62,000 nucleotides of DNA from Adiantum capillus-veneris (taxonomy: Eukaryota; Streptophyta; Polypodiopsida; Polypodiales; Pteridaceae), in contig CM043944.1 of assembly GCA_014529385.2 (NCBI GenBank), forward strand, positions 79,142,384-79,204,383, read 5' to 3'. The notes beneath the pieces are model-generated. The model was given only the letters and a program-made list of their open reading frames with translations. It was not told where the DNA came from and did not search any database. Of this stretch, positions 11,546 to 22,298 are shown piece after piece (position 1 is the stretch's first letter; each line of letters starts with the position of its first letter). The position numbers and the translations under genes were made by a program.

Positions 11546-12739
11546 AATTCTTTTGTACAAATTATGATTAATAAAGATTATGATTATGATTAATATTATG
11601 ATCTTGGGTGAGTGCATGCACCACAAGTAGGATCCAATGTCCTTAATAGGCATTGGCAAAGAAATTGGCCATAAGATCAATTTTTGAACACACTCGAGGT
11701 GCCTGCAGCTAGCTTTTATGTGTGCATGGCCACCATAACACAAGAGATTTTAACCTGCATGAATGTTAGAAGTGTGAAAATTTTTGTATACTACAAAAAT
11801 CGAGGACGACTTCTTTGATTTTAGAAGGCGGTATGTGACGGGTTTTAGGGTTAGGGTTTTTGCTTCAAGGTCATAGACGCATCAATTAAATGCATTCGTT
11901 AGGCCACCCCAGATTTAGTCTCTCTAGGAAGGTGGTCCATGCCAATCTCTTGGTCAAAGCCTGGATTCTCAATGCCATGATCAGTTTTCTCTAGGTGGTA
12001 GTTGCATCTGAATGCCAACTATGTGATGTTATCTGAAGGGCCTTTGAATCCTAGGGGCTAACTTGATCAACTTTTGCAAGAACCAACCAAGAGGTCTAAA
12101 ATTTAGTAGAAGAAGAAGAAACATAAGTTTCCCAATCTAGCTTCATTGAGGGGCCTAAAACTAGGCATGCACGTGCACACACACACACCCTCTCCCCCCC
12201 CCCCCCCCCCCCCCCCCCCCAAGAATTACGTAAAAAGTGATGATGTGGTAGTTGCAGTATGGACAGCCCACTAATTACATTGACATATATACTGACGTGG
12301 TAGATTGTGTAGACTTTTTTGTGATTTGCACTAACATGCTCTGTGGCGGCTATACGAAATTCGGTAAATTGCACTAGCTCTTTTGGGCAGATTTAAGTAC
12401 TAGCGTTTGGAATCAAGTGCTTTTGAAGATGATGCTTTTGGGGATTTTCTTTTGGCATCCCTTCTACTCTTTATAAGTGCTCACATGCCACTCTCTCAAG
12501 AGCATCTAGAGGCAGAGTCTCGGAGAGAGACGGACCCTTGAGAGTTGTACTTTGCGAGCAATAATAACAAAGAAATATCCAAAGGGGTGCTATTCTTTGG
12601 GGCCAGTATGTCTTGGCTTAGAATTCTGTTGAGTTGTGTCTTCCTTCTCTCACTTATTCAAGTGTTCAAGTATTGCTTAGTGTGAAGTTTGCAATTATCT
12701 CTATGTTTCGGTCTGGATCGTTGTCAAAAGTGATTACAG
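11546..12739. other. no gene; AT-rich start, poly-C run, possible copia-like LTR
   Basis: The stretch begins with AT-rich simple sequence (11560-11605). A homopolymer of 37 C lies at 12194-12230. The segment before 12739 ends in GATTACA next to a primer-site-like motif, so its right part may be a decayed LTR. No coding region is supportable. Confidence 0.45.
12194..12230. repeat. poly-C homopolymer, 37 bases
   Basis: An uninterrupted run of 37 cytosines follows an ACAC-rich stretch. Runs this long are rare in plant DNA and are error-prone to sequence, so the exact length is uncertain. Confidence 0.9.
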
Positions 12740-12751
12740 TGGTATTGGAGC
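12740..12751 (+). promoter_or_regulatory. copia-type primer-binding site, decayed
   Basis: TGGTATTGGAGC differs by two bases from TGGTATCAGAGC, the usual plant copia site complementary to initiator tRNA-Met. It sits one base after GATTACA, a plausible LTR end, and an ATG follows at 12800. No further copia coding is seen to the right on this strand. Confidence 0.45.
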
Positions 12752-12945
12752 TGAGTTTTCTCCCTTGCCCTTTGAAAATTAGAGCAAGATCCTATTGACA
12801 TGGATGGAGCATTGAGAGATCACACTGCTAAAGGAGGAAATCCATCGAGCCCGTCCACCCAAAGGCTCCTTAACAAGACACATGCCCAATATGTGGTATA
12901 GTAATTGGTATATTTAGCGGAACAACAAAGATAGAGGTAAAGTAC

Positions 12946-12946
<1 letters not shown>

Positions 12947-12992
<46 letters not shown>
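12947..12992. repeat. (GA)n microsatellite
   Basis: About 23 GA units, inside the possible 3' LTR of copia A (minus strand). Confidence 0.95.
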
Positions 12993-13000
<8 letters not shown>

Positions 13001-13152
13001 TGAAACAATGGAGAAGAGAGAAGAAGAGGAGACCTGTATTTGTAGGGGCAAAAAACTCACCTAGTATGTGTGAGCCCCTTATTCTACTATATATGTAAAA
13101 TAATAAGTGAAGTGGTCAAGCGCCTAGCCTAGCTGGCCACATGGGGCTTGAA

Positions 13153-13175
13153 CCCAACAACCTCCCACATAAAGG
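13153..13175 (-). promoter_or_regulatory. purine tract and LTR start of copia A
   Basis: On the minus strand ATGTGGGAGGT is followed by TGTTGGGTTC, the typical copia arrangement of purine tract and LTR start (LTR edge at 13159). The same layout, AGGTGGGAGGTTA, occurs at copia B. The LTR would run leftward from 13159; its other end is not resolved. Confidence 0.5.
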
Positions 13176-13249
13176 CCAATGTGTTGTGAGGGAGAAAACA
13201 AAAGAACATCGTACAAAGCTTGTACAAGGTCATCATCAAGTATGACCTC

Positions 13250-13464
13250 AGCCTACGGCCACTGGATCATTGAATATGTTAAAGTGCCTCTATGCTCAAA
13301 GCCATCATCAGCCACTACAAGATTAGCTGCTCCCACACCTACCACAAATGCAATCTTGGGTCGTGAAATCAATATCTCATACATGATACTCCTGAATGTT
13401 GATGCAATCCTACAAATTTGTGCCAATCTGACCATCTCAATCAAATCTAGCTCAAAACTCTACC
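13250..13464 (-). pseudogene. copia A RT C-terminal remnant
   Basis: The minus-strand peptide STFRSIMYEILISRPKIAFVVG corresponds in position and pattern to the conserved copia segment that reads VGSLMYAMVWTRPDIAHAVG in the intact copy. It stops at the target duplication of the non-coding element, and the upstream part of the same copia appears to resume at 18880. Heavily decayed. Confidence 0.5.
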
Positions 13465-13469
13465 CCTGG
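13465..13469. repeat. target-site duplication CCTGG (left)
   Basis: CCTGG directly abuts the left edge of the non-coding LTR element and is repeated at 18875-18879. Confidence 0.85.
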
Positions 13470-14419
13470 TATTGGGAGGCGTTGTAGCACAACCTAATCG
13501 CAACCCACACAAAATTATCAAATCCGTGGATCGGCAACCCGGCTAGGACATGGAAGCACGAGCATCAGATGAATAGAAATAGAGGATTCAAGAGAATACC
13601 TCAGCAATGCAAGTAGAGATTAGCCATGGCAAGACTAACTCTAAACATACTTTAATCACTAATCAATCAACTCCTACACACATCAAGTCCATCAAAGTTT
13701 GACTTACCATAGATTAGAAACCCCAAGCACACTAATGATAAGCACGCACTAATTACATTGATGTTGGCCTCTCCAACCACCACATGCCAATCATGGAACA
13801 TCATCAATAGCTACACACACACACACACACACACATACGAGGTGAATGGTGCTAGAGTTTCATAAAACCTATCCACACACAAGCAAACAATAGGGCACAC
13901 ACTAATTACAAGATTAAGACCCAACTTAATCAACCTAATTAGTGATGCTAAATATCTCAAATCAAATGCTCGTACAAATCTAGAATAATGAGAGTGTAAT
14001 ACTACTCCATGATATAACAAAATGTAGAGAAGATAAGACTAATGAGAAAATATGGATTAGATTAATCAAGCTTCTCTAATTACAATGGATTAGTCCTAGC
14101 CTCTTAAGCATGTACATTAAGCTCAAGGCTATGCCATCCATAGAGTAAGCACTCAAGAGAGAGAGAGATCTCAAAAGTGGATCTTCAAGAGTGGATACTC
14201 AAGAATGAAGCCTCCTTGCATAAAGTCTTCCTTTTAAAGGCTTTCACCACAATCCCTTCTACTATGGGTTTAAGGTTGAGCCCTCTAGCTAGAATATACA
14301 ACTTTGGAACTCCAAGTGAGCCCAAGACTTATACAAAGTGAGTTGGGAATATTAGCACAACCATAGATATCTCCTGCTTAATGCATATTTGGTGTAGCCT
14401 GTGTTAGCCGTTGCTAACA
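13470..14419 (-). repeat. 3' LTR of non-coding element
   Basis: This LTR is closely similar to 17934-18874 over its whole length. It holds a (CA)n tract at 13812-13835, which is shorter in the partner. A TTTAAAAGG box on the minus strand near 14230 is a candidate promoter. Confidence 0.9.
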
Positions 14420-14432
14420 TTCCCCCTTCCTA
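14420..14432 (-). promoter_or_regulatory. polypurine tract of non-coding element
   Basis: On the minus strand the purine run AGGAAGGGGGAA lies directly before the TG that starts the 3' LTR. It is the expected primer for plus-strand DNA synthesis. Confidence 0.8.
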
Positions 14433-17400
14433 ATTTGGCGCACATCCTCGTGTGCCAATGAAGCAATACACAGTGACATGGTAGAAAGCAAGTCCATGGA
14501 AGAAATATTGAGCTGCAAAACATAAGAACAAGTAATGAGCATCAAAGGCCATCAAGAATAAAAACATGAAGTACAACGAACAATCATGCAAAGTGAATTT
14601 TTTGCTTCTAAAAGATGGGTGAATCATAGTAAAAAACTAGACAACATAAAGCAAAAAATACACTCAACTATCATGAAGATTAACCACTTGAAATTTCAGT
14701 TTTATGCATGAAACACTAGCAATCCATTAAGACCCTAGTCTGATGCAATTTCGTAAACCTACTAGCCTAAAACTATGTGACCAATATTAATAAATCATTC
14801 AAGTCTATCATGTCTACGGGCTATAAAAATACTCCTAATCTATTAGTACATTGTCAAAGCTTTTTTGAAGCTCATGGAAGTTTTGATTTTGTCGTTCATT
14901 GAAAAAAATAAAGCACAATCACAAGGCCCCAGGGTAAGTCTAGGTGAGACTCTCAGCTCCTTGAACCCTCAGGAAGGTGTTCCAAAAGCCTACTAGCCTA
15001 CCAATGTGATGGCTAACCCCTATCAGCCCAGGGCATCGGTTTAGGGCCTTGACCAAGCGAACCAAGGTGGTTCCCCTCGCCTGCCAAGTGCTAATAAGGC
15101 ACTAGGCCTCACATAGACACAACATAACATAGAAATTTCCTTTTCACGTGTCTAGTAGCATTTTTGCTACTTTTTCTTGTGTATTTTGATTATGCTCGTC
15201 TGAGTCGGCATCTGAGAGTGGGAGGCATACGACATGGCAGGTGTGTGCCGATTTGCTAAGCATGGAACAAGCATCGTAGGGAGGGTGTGATTAGTTGGTG
15301 AAATGGGATAAGGTGTGGGCTTCGAGTGGTAGCAGGTGAAGAGTGACTCATTTTCGCTACAGTAGGGGAAATACATGAAGACACATGGATTTTGCGCATG
15401 GTCTGGAGGTATCTGAAAGACTTGCAAGGCATGTAAGAATGCATAGCAGAGTCATGTTTCCAGTCACTTAGGAAAATGGGCAAACGGGGATTTTATTTGG
15501 GTTTCAACACAGCAATGCACGAGTCGGGCTTGACAATAAACATGGGCCTGATTTGGAGTTTTTGTAAACCGGTCTGTGTGTGTTTTGGAATCCGAGCCAA
15601 GGTGGGACCATGGGAAGCTTGTGCGTGTGTGTGTCTGTGTGTGTAGTTTTGGTAGCGTAAAACCAGGCAAGCCATAAATGGGTGTGTGTGTGTGTGTATC
15701 TACTGGAAGTGATAGCAAGGGCAGCTCCAAATTTGCAACACAACAGTAGCGTGTGTATCGTGGGCCCAAGGATGCTAGGTAGAGGCCTAAAATAACGGGA
15801 GTGTGTGTGTGTGCTTCTTGCATTGTGCATGAACGCCAATCCAGGTCAGGCAAGGCCCACAGAGCAATATGGGTGTTTTCCATGGAGCCCCGAGTGCACC
15901 GCATGCTAAATTGGGTCTATTTTATTGAAAGGGTGTGTGTCGGGTATGCTCAATGTGAGCTGGGTTTATTTTGACTTCATGTAATCTTTCATGGGGTTGA
16001 TTCCCACGAGCATGAGTGTGTTCAAAGTGCAAGGCTTATGAATATAGGCAGTGAGAGCAAGATCGATGCATATGTTCAATCCAAAATGAAACATGCTCAT
16101 AAAAAAACCCTTCTTCAGCTATCTCAAACCCAAATTTTTTAATGAACTTTAAAAAAGTTGCGCCATTTGATGGTGCATACAAATCACTTCGAGTAGCTGA
16201 AAACTTGAATTCCACATGCATCATGTAATGAAACAAGACACAAAAAAATAAAAAATTATACATTTGTACACACCATTAACCCATTTGTGATTGTTTTGCT
16301 TCCAATTGGAAATCTCTTTACATACACTTCGGATTGAAAAAATGTCGTGCACACCATTCGTTCAAGTCTATCAATTGCACACACTTAATGGATGCATGAA
16401 TTTCTCCTGGGCCAATCAATGCCTAATTTGCAATCGTTGCAAAATAAATTGCTCATATTCAAAAGCCCTAATCATTCAAACTGAATTGGCTTGTCATTTT
16501 GGTTTGCATGGTTACATGCTTATGATTATGGCAACTCATAAATGCACAATTTAATGAAATTTTTACCATATAGAATTGGCATTCATGAAAATGGTCAAAA
16601 AATCCTTGTCAATTGTACCAATTGAATCATCCCCAATTGATACTGAATGCCATTGAGTAGGCACAACACTCCCAAATTTAGACCAAAATTTTATGCAATG
16701 AATCCATAAATTTCACATTGTAATGCTCAAATTACAACTCAATCCAGCATAAGTGAATGCATGCATGCTTAATTTCAAAAAAATAGCACCATTTTTACCC
16801 AATCAAGCAATGCACACACTCAAGAATTGAGCACAAAAATTCAAATTTGGCTCAATTGGCAATGCGTTTAGGCTTACACCTAATGATTGCACACGCTTTT
16901 CATGAACATTTCACAATCAAAAATCATTTAGGTGCCCTAATTGACCATTAATCATAGAAAATCAAGTGGTCTTGGATAGGCACACACACTCAATTTTTGC
17001 CCAGATTTTTGGCAATTAGGCTTATCCAATTGGCAATGATTGAATTAGCCTAACATGCACATCTTTTACATGATTTCATACTCATGTATCATCAATTTTA
17101 TCAATTTCTATGCATGCACACACTCAAGATTAGGTGCAGACATACTTGAAATTTTCCCCCCTCTTTGGTGCATTACACACACAATGGTTTTTATGCACAC
17201 ACATGATTTCTTGTTCCAAATCAAGCTTAATCTTGATACACACATAATTCATTATTCAAAATTGACCCCATCAATTTCATTCCAAAACAATCAAATTAGG
17301 CATTCAAAGTGTACAATTGATTTACACACCTAATTTTAGCAATAAATTAGCAGCACATTGGAATCAAATTAACCACTCAAAAATTGAATGGAGTAGGTCA

Positions 17401-17910
17401 ATGCACTTATAATAGATTGCATCCAAGCTAATCCTTTCTCCAAGCGATGATTCCATCATGCACACACATGTGTGGCTCTTCCAAATTAGCCCAAAAATTG
17501 ACCATTGTAGGCCAAAAATCAAACACTCAAATCATCAAATTAGGCATGGATTAGCACAAGTAACTTGATAAAAGTGTTGATTCCACCTCTTGCGAGGGGA
17601 TTGAACATACATTACACTTCAAATGTTAGTGGCTAGGTTAGCAAAGCTAGTCAAAATTAGTAGAAATTAGCATGAGATTAGTACAATCAGCATGGAAATG
17701 AAGCGAAATTAGCAATGGTTAGTGTGAGAAGTTAGTGAAATTGGAAGTGGAATTGGGGGTTTGGGGTATTCATAACTCAACAGTTAGCTTCAGTTTCTTG
17801 CACAACATCATCAAATCAAACCAAAATTGAGTTACACACACTCAAAAACCGAGAAATTAATAATGAAATTACTCTATTCTAAACATCCTATACTCACTAG
17901 CTTAGATTAT
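14433..17910 (-). other. internal region of non-coding element
   Basis: About 3.5 kb with no coding sequence I can support. Short frames at 15167-15904 are made of repeated TG/CA dinucleotides. The segment 16260-17880 is AT-rich with many copies of CACACACTCAA-like words and CAATT. The region reads as a packaging or spacer segment rather than a decayed gag-pol. Confidence 0.7.
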
Positions 17911-17931
17911 CGATCCCCAACAACGGTGCCA
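17911..17931 (-). promoter_or_regulatory. primer-binding site, tRNA-Asp-like
   Basis: The minus strand reads TGGCACCGTTGTT and continues GGGGATCG. This matches the plant gypsy site complementary to tRNA-Asp except for three transitions (one G to A, two C to T). It sits two bases inside the 5' LTR edge, which fixes the element's orientation. Confidence 0.75.
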
Positions 17932-17933
17932 AA

Positions 17934-18874
17934 TGTTGGGAGGCATTGTAGTATGACCTAATCACAACCCACACAAAATTATCAAAAAATACTGGATTGG
18001 AAACCCGACTAGGGCATGGAAGCACGAGGATCGGATGAAAAGAAATAGAGGATTCAAGAGAATACCTCACCAATGCAAGTAGAGATTAGCCATGGCAAGA
18101 CTAACTCTAAACATACTCTAATCACTAATCAATCAACTCCTACACACATCAAGTCCACCAAAGTCCGACTTAAGCACGCACTAATTACATTGGTATTGGC
18201 CTCTCCAACCACCACATGCCAATCACGGCACTTCATCAATAGCTACACACACGAGGTGAATGGTGCTAGAGTTTCATAAAACCTATCCAGACACAAGCAA
18301 ACAATAGGGCACACACACTAATTACAAGAATAATATCCAACTTAATCAACGCAATTAGTGATGCTAAATATCACGAATCGAATGCTCGTAGACGGATAAG
18401 AGTGGTTAATAGCAAGAAGTACATACCTCTCTAAAATCTAGAATAATGAGAGTGTAATACTACTCCATGACATAGTGAAATGTAGAGAAGATAAGACTAA
18501 TGAGAAAATATGGATTAGATTAATCAAGCTTCTCTAATTACAATGGATTAGTCCTAGCCTCTTAAGCATGGACATTAAGCTCAAGGCTAGGCCATCCATA
18601 GAGTAAGCACTCAAGAGAGAGAGAGAGAGAGAGCTCTCAAAAGTGAATCCTCAAGAGTGGATACTCAAGAATGAAACCTCCTTGCATAAAGGATTCCTTT
18701 TAAAGGCTTTCACCACAATCCCTTCTACTATGGGTTTAAGCTTGAGCCCTCTAGCTAGAATATACAACTTTGGAACTCCAAGTGAGCCAAAGTGAGTTGG
18801 AAATACTATGCACAACCATAGATATCTCCCACTTGATGCATATTCGGTGTAGCCTGTGTTAGCCGCTGTTAACA
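17934..18874 (-). repeat. 5' LTR of non-coding element
   Basis: Partner of 13470-14419, with intact terminal TGTTAACA and CCAACA. A (GA)n tract lies near 18613-18632. Confidence 0.9.
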
Positions 18875-18879
18875 CCTGG
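18875..18879. repeat. target-site duplication CCTGG (right)
   Basis: Matches 13465-13469 exactly and adjoins the right LTR edge. Confidence 0.85.
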
Positions 18880-19935
18880 CAATCACCTAGATTCCTAGAC
18901 TCGAATCCTTGGAATCCATCCTTGTGTCCATCACATATCACATGCGTACTAAGAGCATCTGTCTGTCCAAAATCCTGTGTGTTGAGAGCAATGTCTAGCT
19001 TAGAATCATGATTGAATCATGACCAATTTCTCACTGATCAAGCCATCCATATATGTCATCACATCCACAAAAGAAAAGCCCTGTTGCACAAGTGGCTCAA
19101 CATGCTCACGAGCTAGAGCATCATGCAGTCTATCAGCAAAGGATGCATGCCTCATCTCTCTACATAGCTGTGTACTCACAAAGAGTGCACCTTGACGTGA
19201 CATACTTGCATCTCATGAATCATGCAAACACTAGCACCTTGCACTATGACTAGTTGTCCATGATGAAATTTGAAATAGTGCTCGTCCAGCACTACTTGGA
19301 ATTCGCTATCTTATAAAATGACTCATGGAGATCAAGCTTTGCATCAAACCTGGCACATGGCATACATCTTGGAGAATGTATGATGCACCACTCGGCAATG
19401 ATAGTCTGCCATCTCCTGCACTGACTATGTCATGCATTGAACCATTCTCTAGACACACACAATCAAGCATGCCACTAGCATATATGCAAAACCACTCAAC
19501 ACGACTCGGCATGACATGAAACATAGCACTTGCATCTAGTATCCAATGTAAAGATAATGTGTCAGCAACCGACATAAAAATCTAGTAGTAAACATAGAAG
19601 CAACTTGACATTTCCATCATGTGTGTCTTAGCCTCATATGTTACATCTGCTCCCATATCAATCAAAGTGATAGCATCTAACTTGTGTTGTCTCATCCATC
19701 AAAAAAATGACTTCATACATGTCCAATATGACCACAATGCTAGCATACAGTGTCTTTGTATTTGTGAGATTGTCCTCTAACTGTAGGCATCTCTCTAGAC
19801 TCATATGTGCCAAAAGCATTGCACAATCTTTTCCATAAATCTGTACTTGTACATGCATCCAAACCAGTGTGATAGATAGACTCACCAAGGTGCAACATGA
19901 TTGTCAAATGTGCAGTCTCGTGAGTCGTCAAGTCC
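18880..19935 (-). pseudogene. copia A gag-protease remnant
   Basis: Minus-strand pieces resemble a copia polyprotein. A gag-like segment has STDLWKRLCNAFGTYESRE (about 19790-19850). The protease/GAG-pre-integrase region has HWILDASAMFHVMPS (about 19500-19545), where intact copia proteases have DSGASFH, and then DVCHVPGLMQSLISMS (about 19315-19360). The catalytic DSG is changed to DAS. Frames shift between pieces. Only about 430 bases separate the protease from the non-coding element, and RT follows directly on its other side, so integrase and the start of RT are missing. Confidence 0.6.
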
Positions 19936-20385
19936 TCGCACTCATCGCGCTAGCCATAGACTTTGGCCTAGCATCCATGCCTTGTAGTGAAAACACCTAG
20001 CCAAACTTATTTCTAATGCTTGAAGTCTGAGTTATCAAACCTCGTGTGGAAAAGTGTAAACATTGATAATGATGTTCTTGTCAAATCCATGGCAATAGCC
20101 TGTGAACAAGATCAAGCACAAATTGATCTTATAATAACAACCAAATCCTGGCTAACTAATACACCAAGCACTATCAAAATACAACATGTAACCATAAGCT
20201 GTCCAAGAGAACTGTTAAAAAATATGGCAATCAATGTAATAAGACAAGTGAGAAAAATTGCCTAATCCAAGAGCCTATGTAAGAAAGAGCACTATGCGGT
20301 AATCAATGAATCTATTATAAAAGATATCCCTCTTGAATAGTGTTGCGGTTAAAACAGCACATGATTCTCTCTTTGCCACATGCTC

Positions 20386-20397
20386 TGAAACAAAAAA
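20386..20397 (-). promoter_or_regulatory. possible decayed copia primer-binding site
   Basis: The minus strand reads TTGTTTCAGAGC upstream of the copia A gag remnant. It resembles TGGTATCAGAGC with several changes. The neighbouring LTR, however, looks like that of gypsy A, so the assignment is uncertain. Confidence 0.3.
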
Positions 20398-20431
20398 TAG
20401 ACACTCACTCCATGATCAGCCTCAGTTGAAT

Positions 20432-20822
20432 ATCAAAGAAACAATTGTGGATACAGCAAAGAATACACCGAAGAGAGATAAGACAAAGTGGAGAACACCA
20501 TAGGTTATCTTCCCATTTATAGGACTTGTGCAAAATACAACTGCAAGATGATAGTTATAACTATCCAACAAGATGTTCTTGGCATAAAAGATTAGACTTG
20601 GCAAAATATGACCCAACAATATTCTAACCCATCAATATTTCAACCCAACAAATGTCAGACTCAGCATCTGACTCAACACTATCTGGCTCAACTATAAATC
20701 TAACATCAAAATTTTGACAGCAAAAATCTGACTCAGCACAAAGCTGCCTCAACATATAATATCGAGTCAACACATGGCACATCTCAGTGGTGGATTTCTT
20801 AGAAATTTGACTCAAATCCACA
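20432..20822 (-). repeat. LTR related to gypsy A LTR
   Basis: On the minus strand it starts TGTGGATTTGAG after a purine tract (ATCAAGGGATA). It shares with 3790-4215 a conserved block around AAATCCACCAC and GTGTTGAC, a TTATAACT word, and a TATA-like box (CCTATAAATGG, near 20518) in the same order. The lower edge is approximate. Minus-strand sequence to the right (20823-21120) encodes Glu/Lys-rich peptide (SIVEVLEKLVAEFEIS) but no domain I can name. Confidence 0.55.
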
Positions 20823-21214
20823 TATCCCTTGATAAAAAAGCATTCATAGACTCTATTTGCATCTTTGCAACACTGTATGGATCATTTATTGATATTTCAA
20901 ACTCAGCAACCAGCTTCTCGAGTACCTCCACAATTGATTCTCCACTCTGCTGTTTTTTGTTCTGTTTGTTTAACCACATGTGTTGTTGATCCTTTTCCTT
21001 TCTCTAGAACCTTCTTGACCTGCTCAAATCCTTACTGATTTTTATGAAAAACCCGCTTCCCTAATTCTTTGGCTCTATACTCATGGACCTTAATGGCCTT
21101 CCAAACTTGTTGCAAAAGAAACCACATGTAAAGTTGAAAGCTCTACAACAATATTTTTCTTTTGCTCAAATAAATTACACGTATAGTAAAAAATTAATTA
21201 AGGGCCTTTTGTGC

Positions 21215-21671
21215 TTTGGTGAGGGTGATATGTTTGACAAAAGCATCACATCATGTTTTTCCAGCAATCGGCAACATAAACAATCTCATCAAGAATTCTC
21301 ACACCCGCAGTAGTGTCTTACACGATGCAAGCTTCAAGTCACATGCTCACATGTGGTACAAGCAAACCAAACCCTTCCTTGCCATAGACATGTTCACCAA
21401 ATATTGCTAGTAACATGCTCCAAGATAAAATAAAATGCGGATGCAGAAAGCCACAAGCCTTAAACAAAATTTCGATGCAAAAAGCCATAATCTTATCGCC
21501 ATATCCTTTAATCAACTCGCTTAAAACACCAAGTCCAATTCCAGAGCCATGTTGGCCAAATGTTGCTATCAACATGCTCCAAGAGACCACATTCAAATGC
21601 CAACTAGTGAGCAATGTCCATTGGCAAGTGCAAAAAAACATCTTTAGACCATACTGATCATACAATAACAT
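21215..21671 (-). pseudogene. PPR-like repeat relic
   Basis: The minus-strand peptide contains NVVSWSMLIATFGQHGSG and, about 45 residues later, ILSWSMLLAIFGEHVYGKEG. These are two spaced copies of the VVSW-x-x-LI-x-x-x-x-QHG pattern typical of plant pentatricopeptide repeat proteins, which bind organellar RNA. The frame breaks soon after, and flanking peptides in other frames are only weakly PPR-like. It looks like a gene fragment, perhaps captured. A chance resemblance of two repeats cannot be fully excluded. Confidence 0.45.
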
Positions 21672-21795
21672 TGAATCATCTTTGTCACAAACATAGCTAA
21701 CAATGACACAATGTCAAAAAGGACAATGAAGAAGAAATAAATATGAGTAACGAATCCACATAAATGCTTATATTATAAATTCTTCTTCTTTAAAT

Positions 21796-22170
21796 ATCAT
21801 GGATGCTCTAAAAAATAATAGTCTCGTCGTTTATAAGTAGAGATCTCCTGAGGTAGTATGATATAAACCATCGGTAGAATGCAAAGACACTTTGTAGCTA
21901 AAATGTGTGGGCTTTAACATATTGAAGCTCTCCATAAAATACAAGTCACATTGATAAAATACCTAACATGAGTAGCTAAGACACTTTATAAAGTACATGT
22001 ATCATATGGCATCTTTCATTGAATGCCATGGAGATTCTACAAAACAAAACGTTCTGTCATTATAAATAGTGGTCTTTTGAGGTAGTATGATATAAGCCAT
22101 CTCTAAAATGCAGCAAAACTTTGTAGTCAAAACTCTTGCACCTGCATTATATTAAAATTCACCATAAGAT
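21796..22170. repeat. imperfect direct repeat, period about 229 bases
   Basis: The segment 21796-21945 recurs imperfectly at 22025-22170. Shared words include GAGGTAGTATGATATAA and ACTTTGTAG, and both begin with ATGGA-x-x-x-TCTA. The repeat is AT-rich and no coding function is visible. Confidence 0.7.
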
Positions 22171-22298
22171 GAAATTTGATGTTAATTAAGAAGCTGAATC
22201 TTACAAGTTTTAGAATTTACAAAAGGTATGAAAATGACATGAAGGAAAAAACATATACCTCAAAAATCAAAATTGTGTATTATCCATGCCCATTCATC

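Larger units (their letters stand above)
13470..18874 (-). mobile_element. complete non-coding LTR retrotransposon (LARD type)
   Basis: Two direct repeats of about 0.95 kb (13470-14419 and 17934-18874) enclose 3.5 kb of AT-rich DNA without a usable ORF. On the minus strand the LTRs run from TGTTA to CCAACA (CCAATA in the left copy). The left one is preceded by the purine tract AGGAAGGGGGAA. The right one is followed after two bases by a primer-binding site. A perfect 5-base duplication, CCTGG, flanks the element. With no gag or pol it must have been mobilised in trans by an autonomous relative, as known for LARDs. It lies inside the decayed copia A. Confidence 0.92.

Noticed and set aside
12096-12374. 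Minus-strand ORF with a poly-Gly stretch
   Set aside because: The Gly run is the 37-C homopolymer; the rest has no motif.
15464-15904. 146-codon Thr-His-rich minus-strand ORF in the non-coding element
   Set aside because: Its composition comes from TG/CA dinucleotide patches, and several overlapping frames are equally open.
16260-17880. CRISPR-like or satellite array from spaced CACACACTCA words
   Set aside because: Spacing is irregular and the words are degenerate; the context is the interior of an LTR element in a plant genome.
20020-20265. 81-codon plus-strand ORF
   Set aside because: AT-rich chance frame with no motif, opposite to the copia A leader region.
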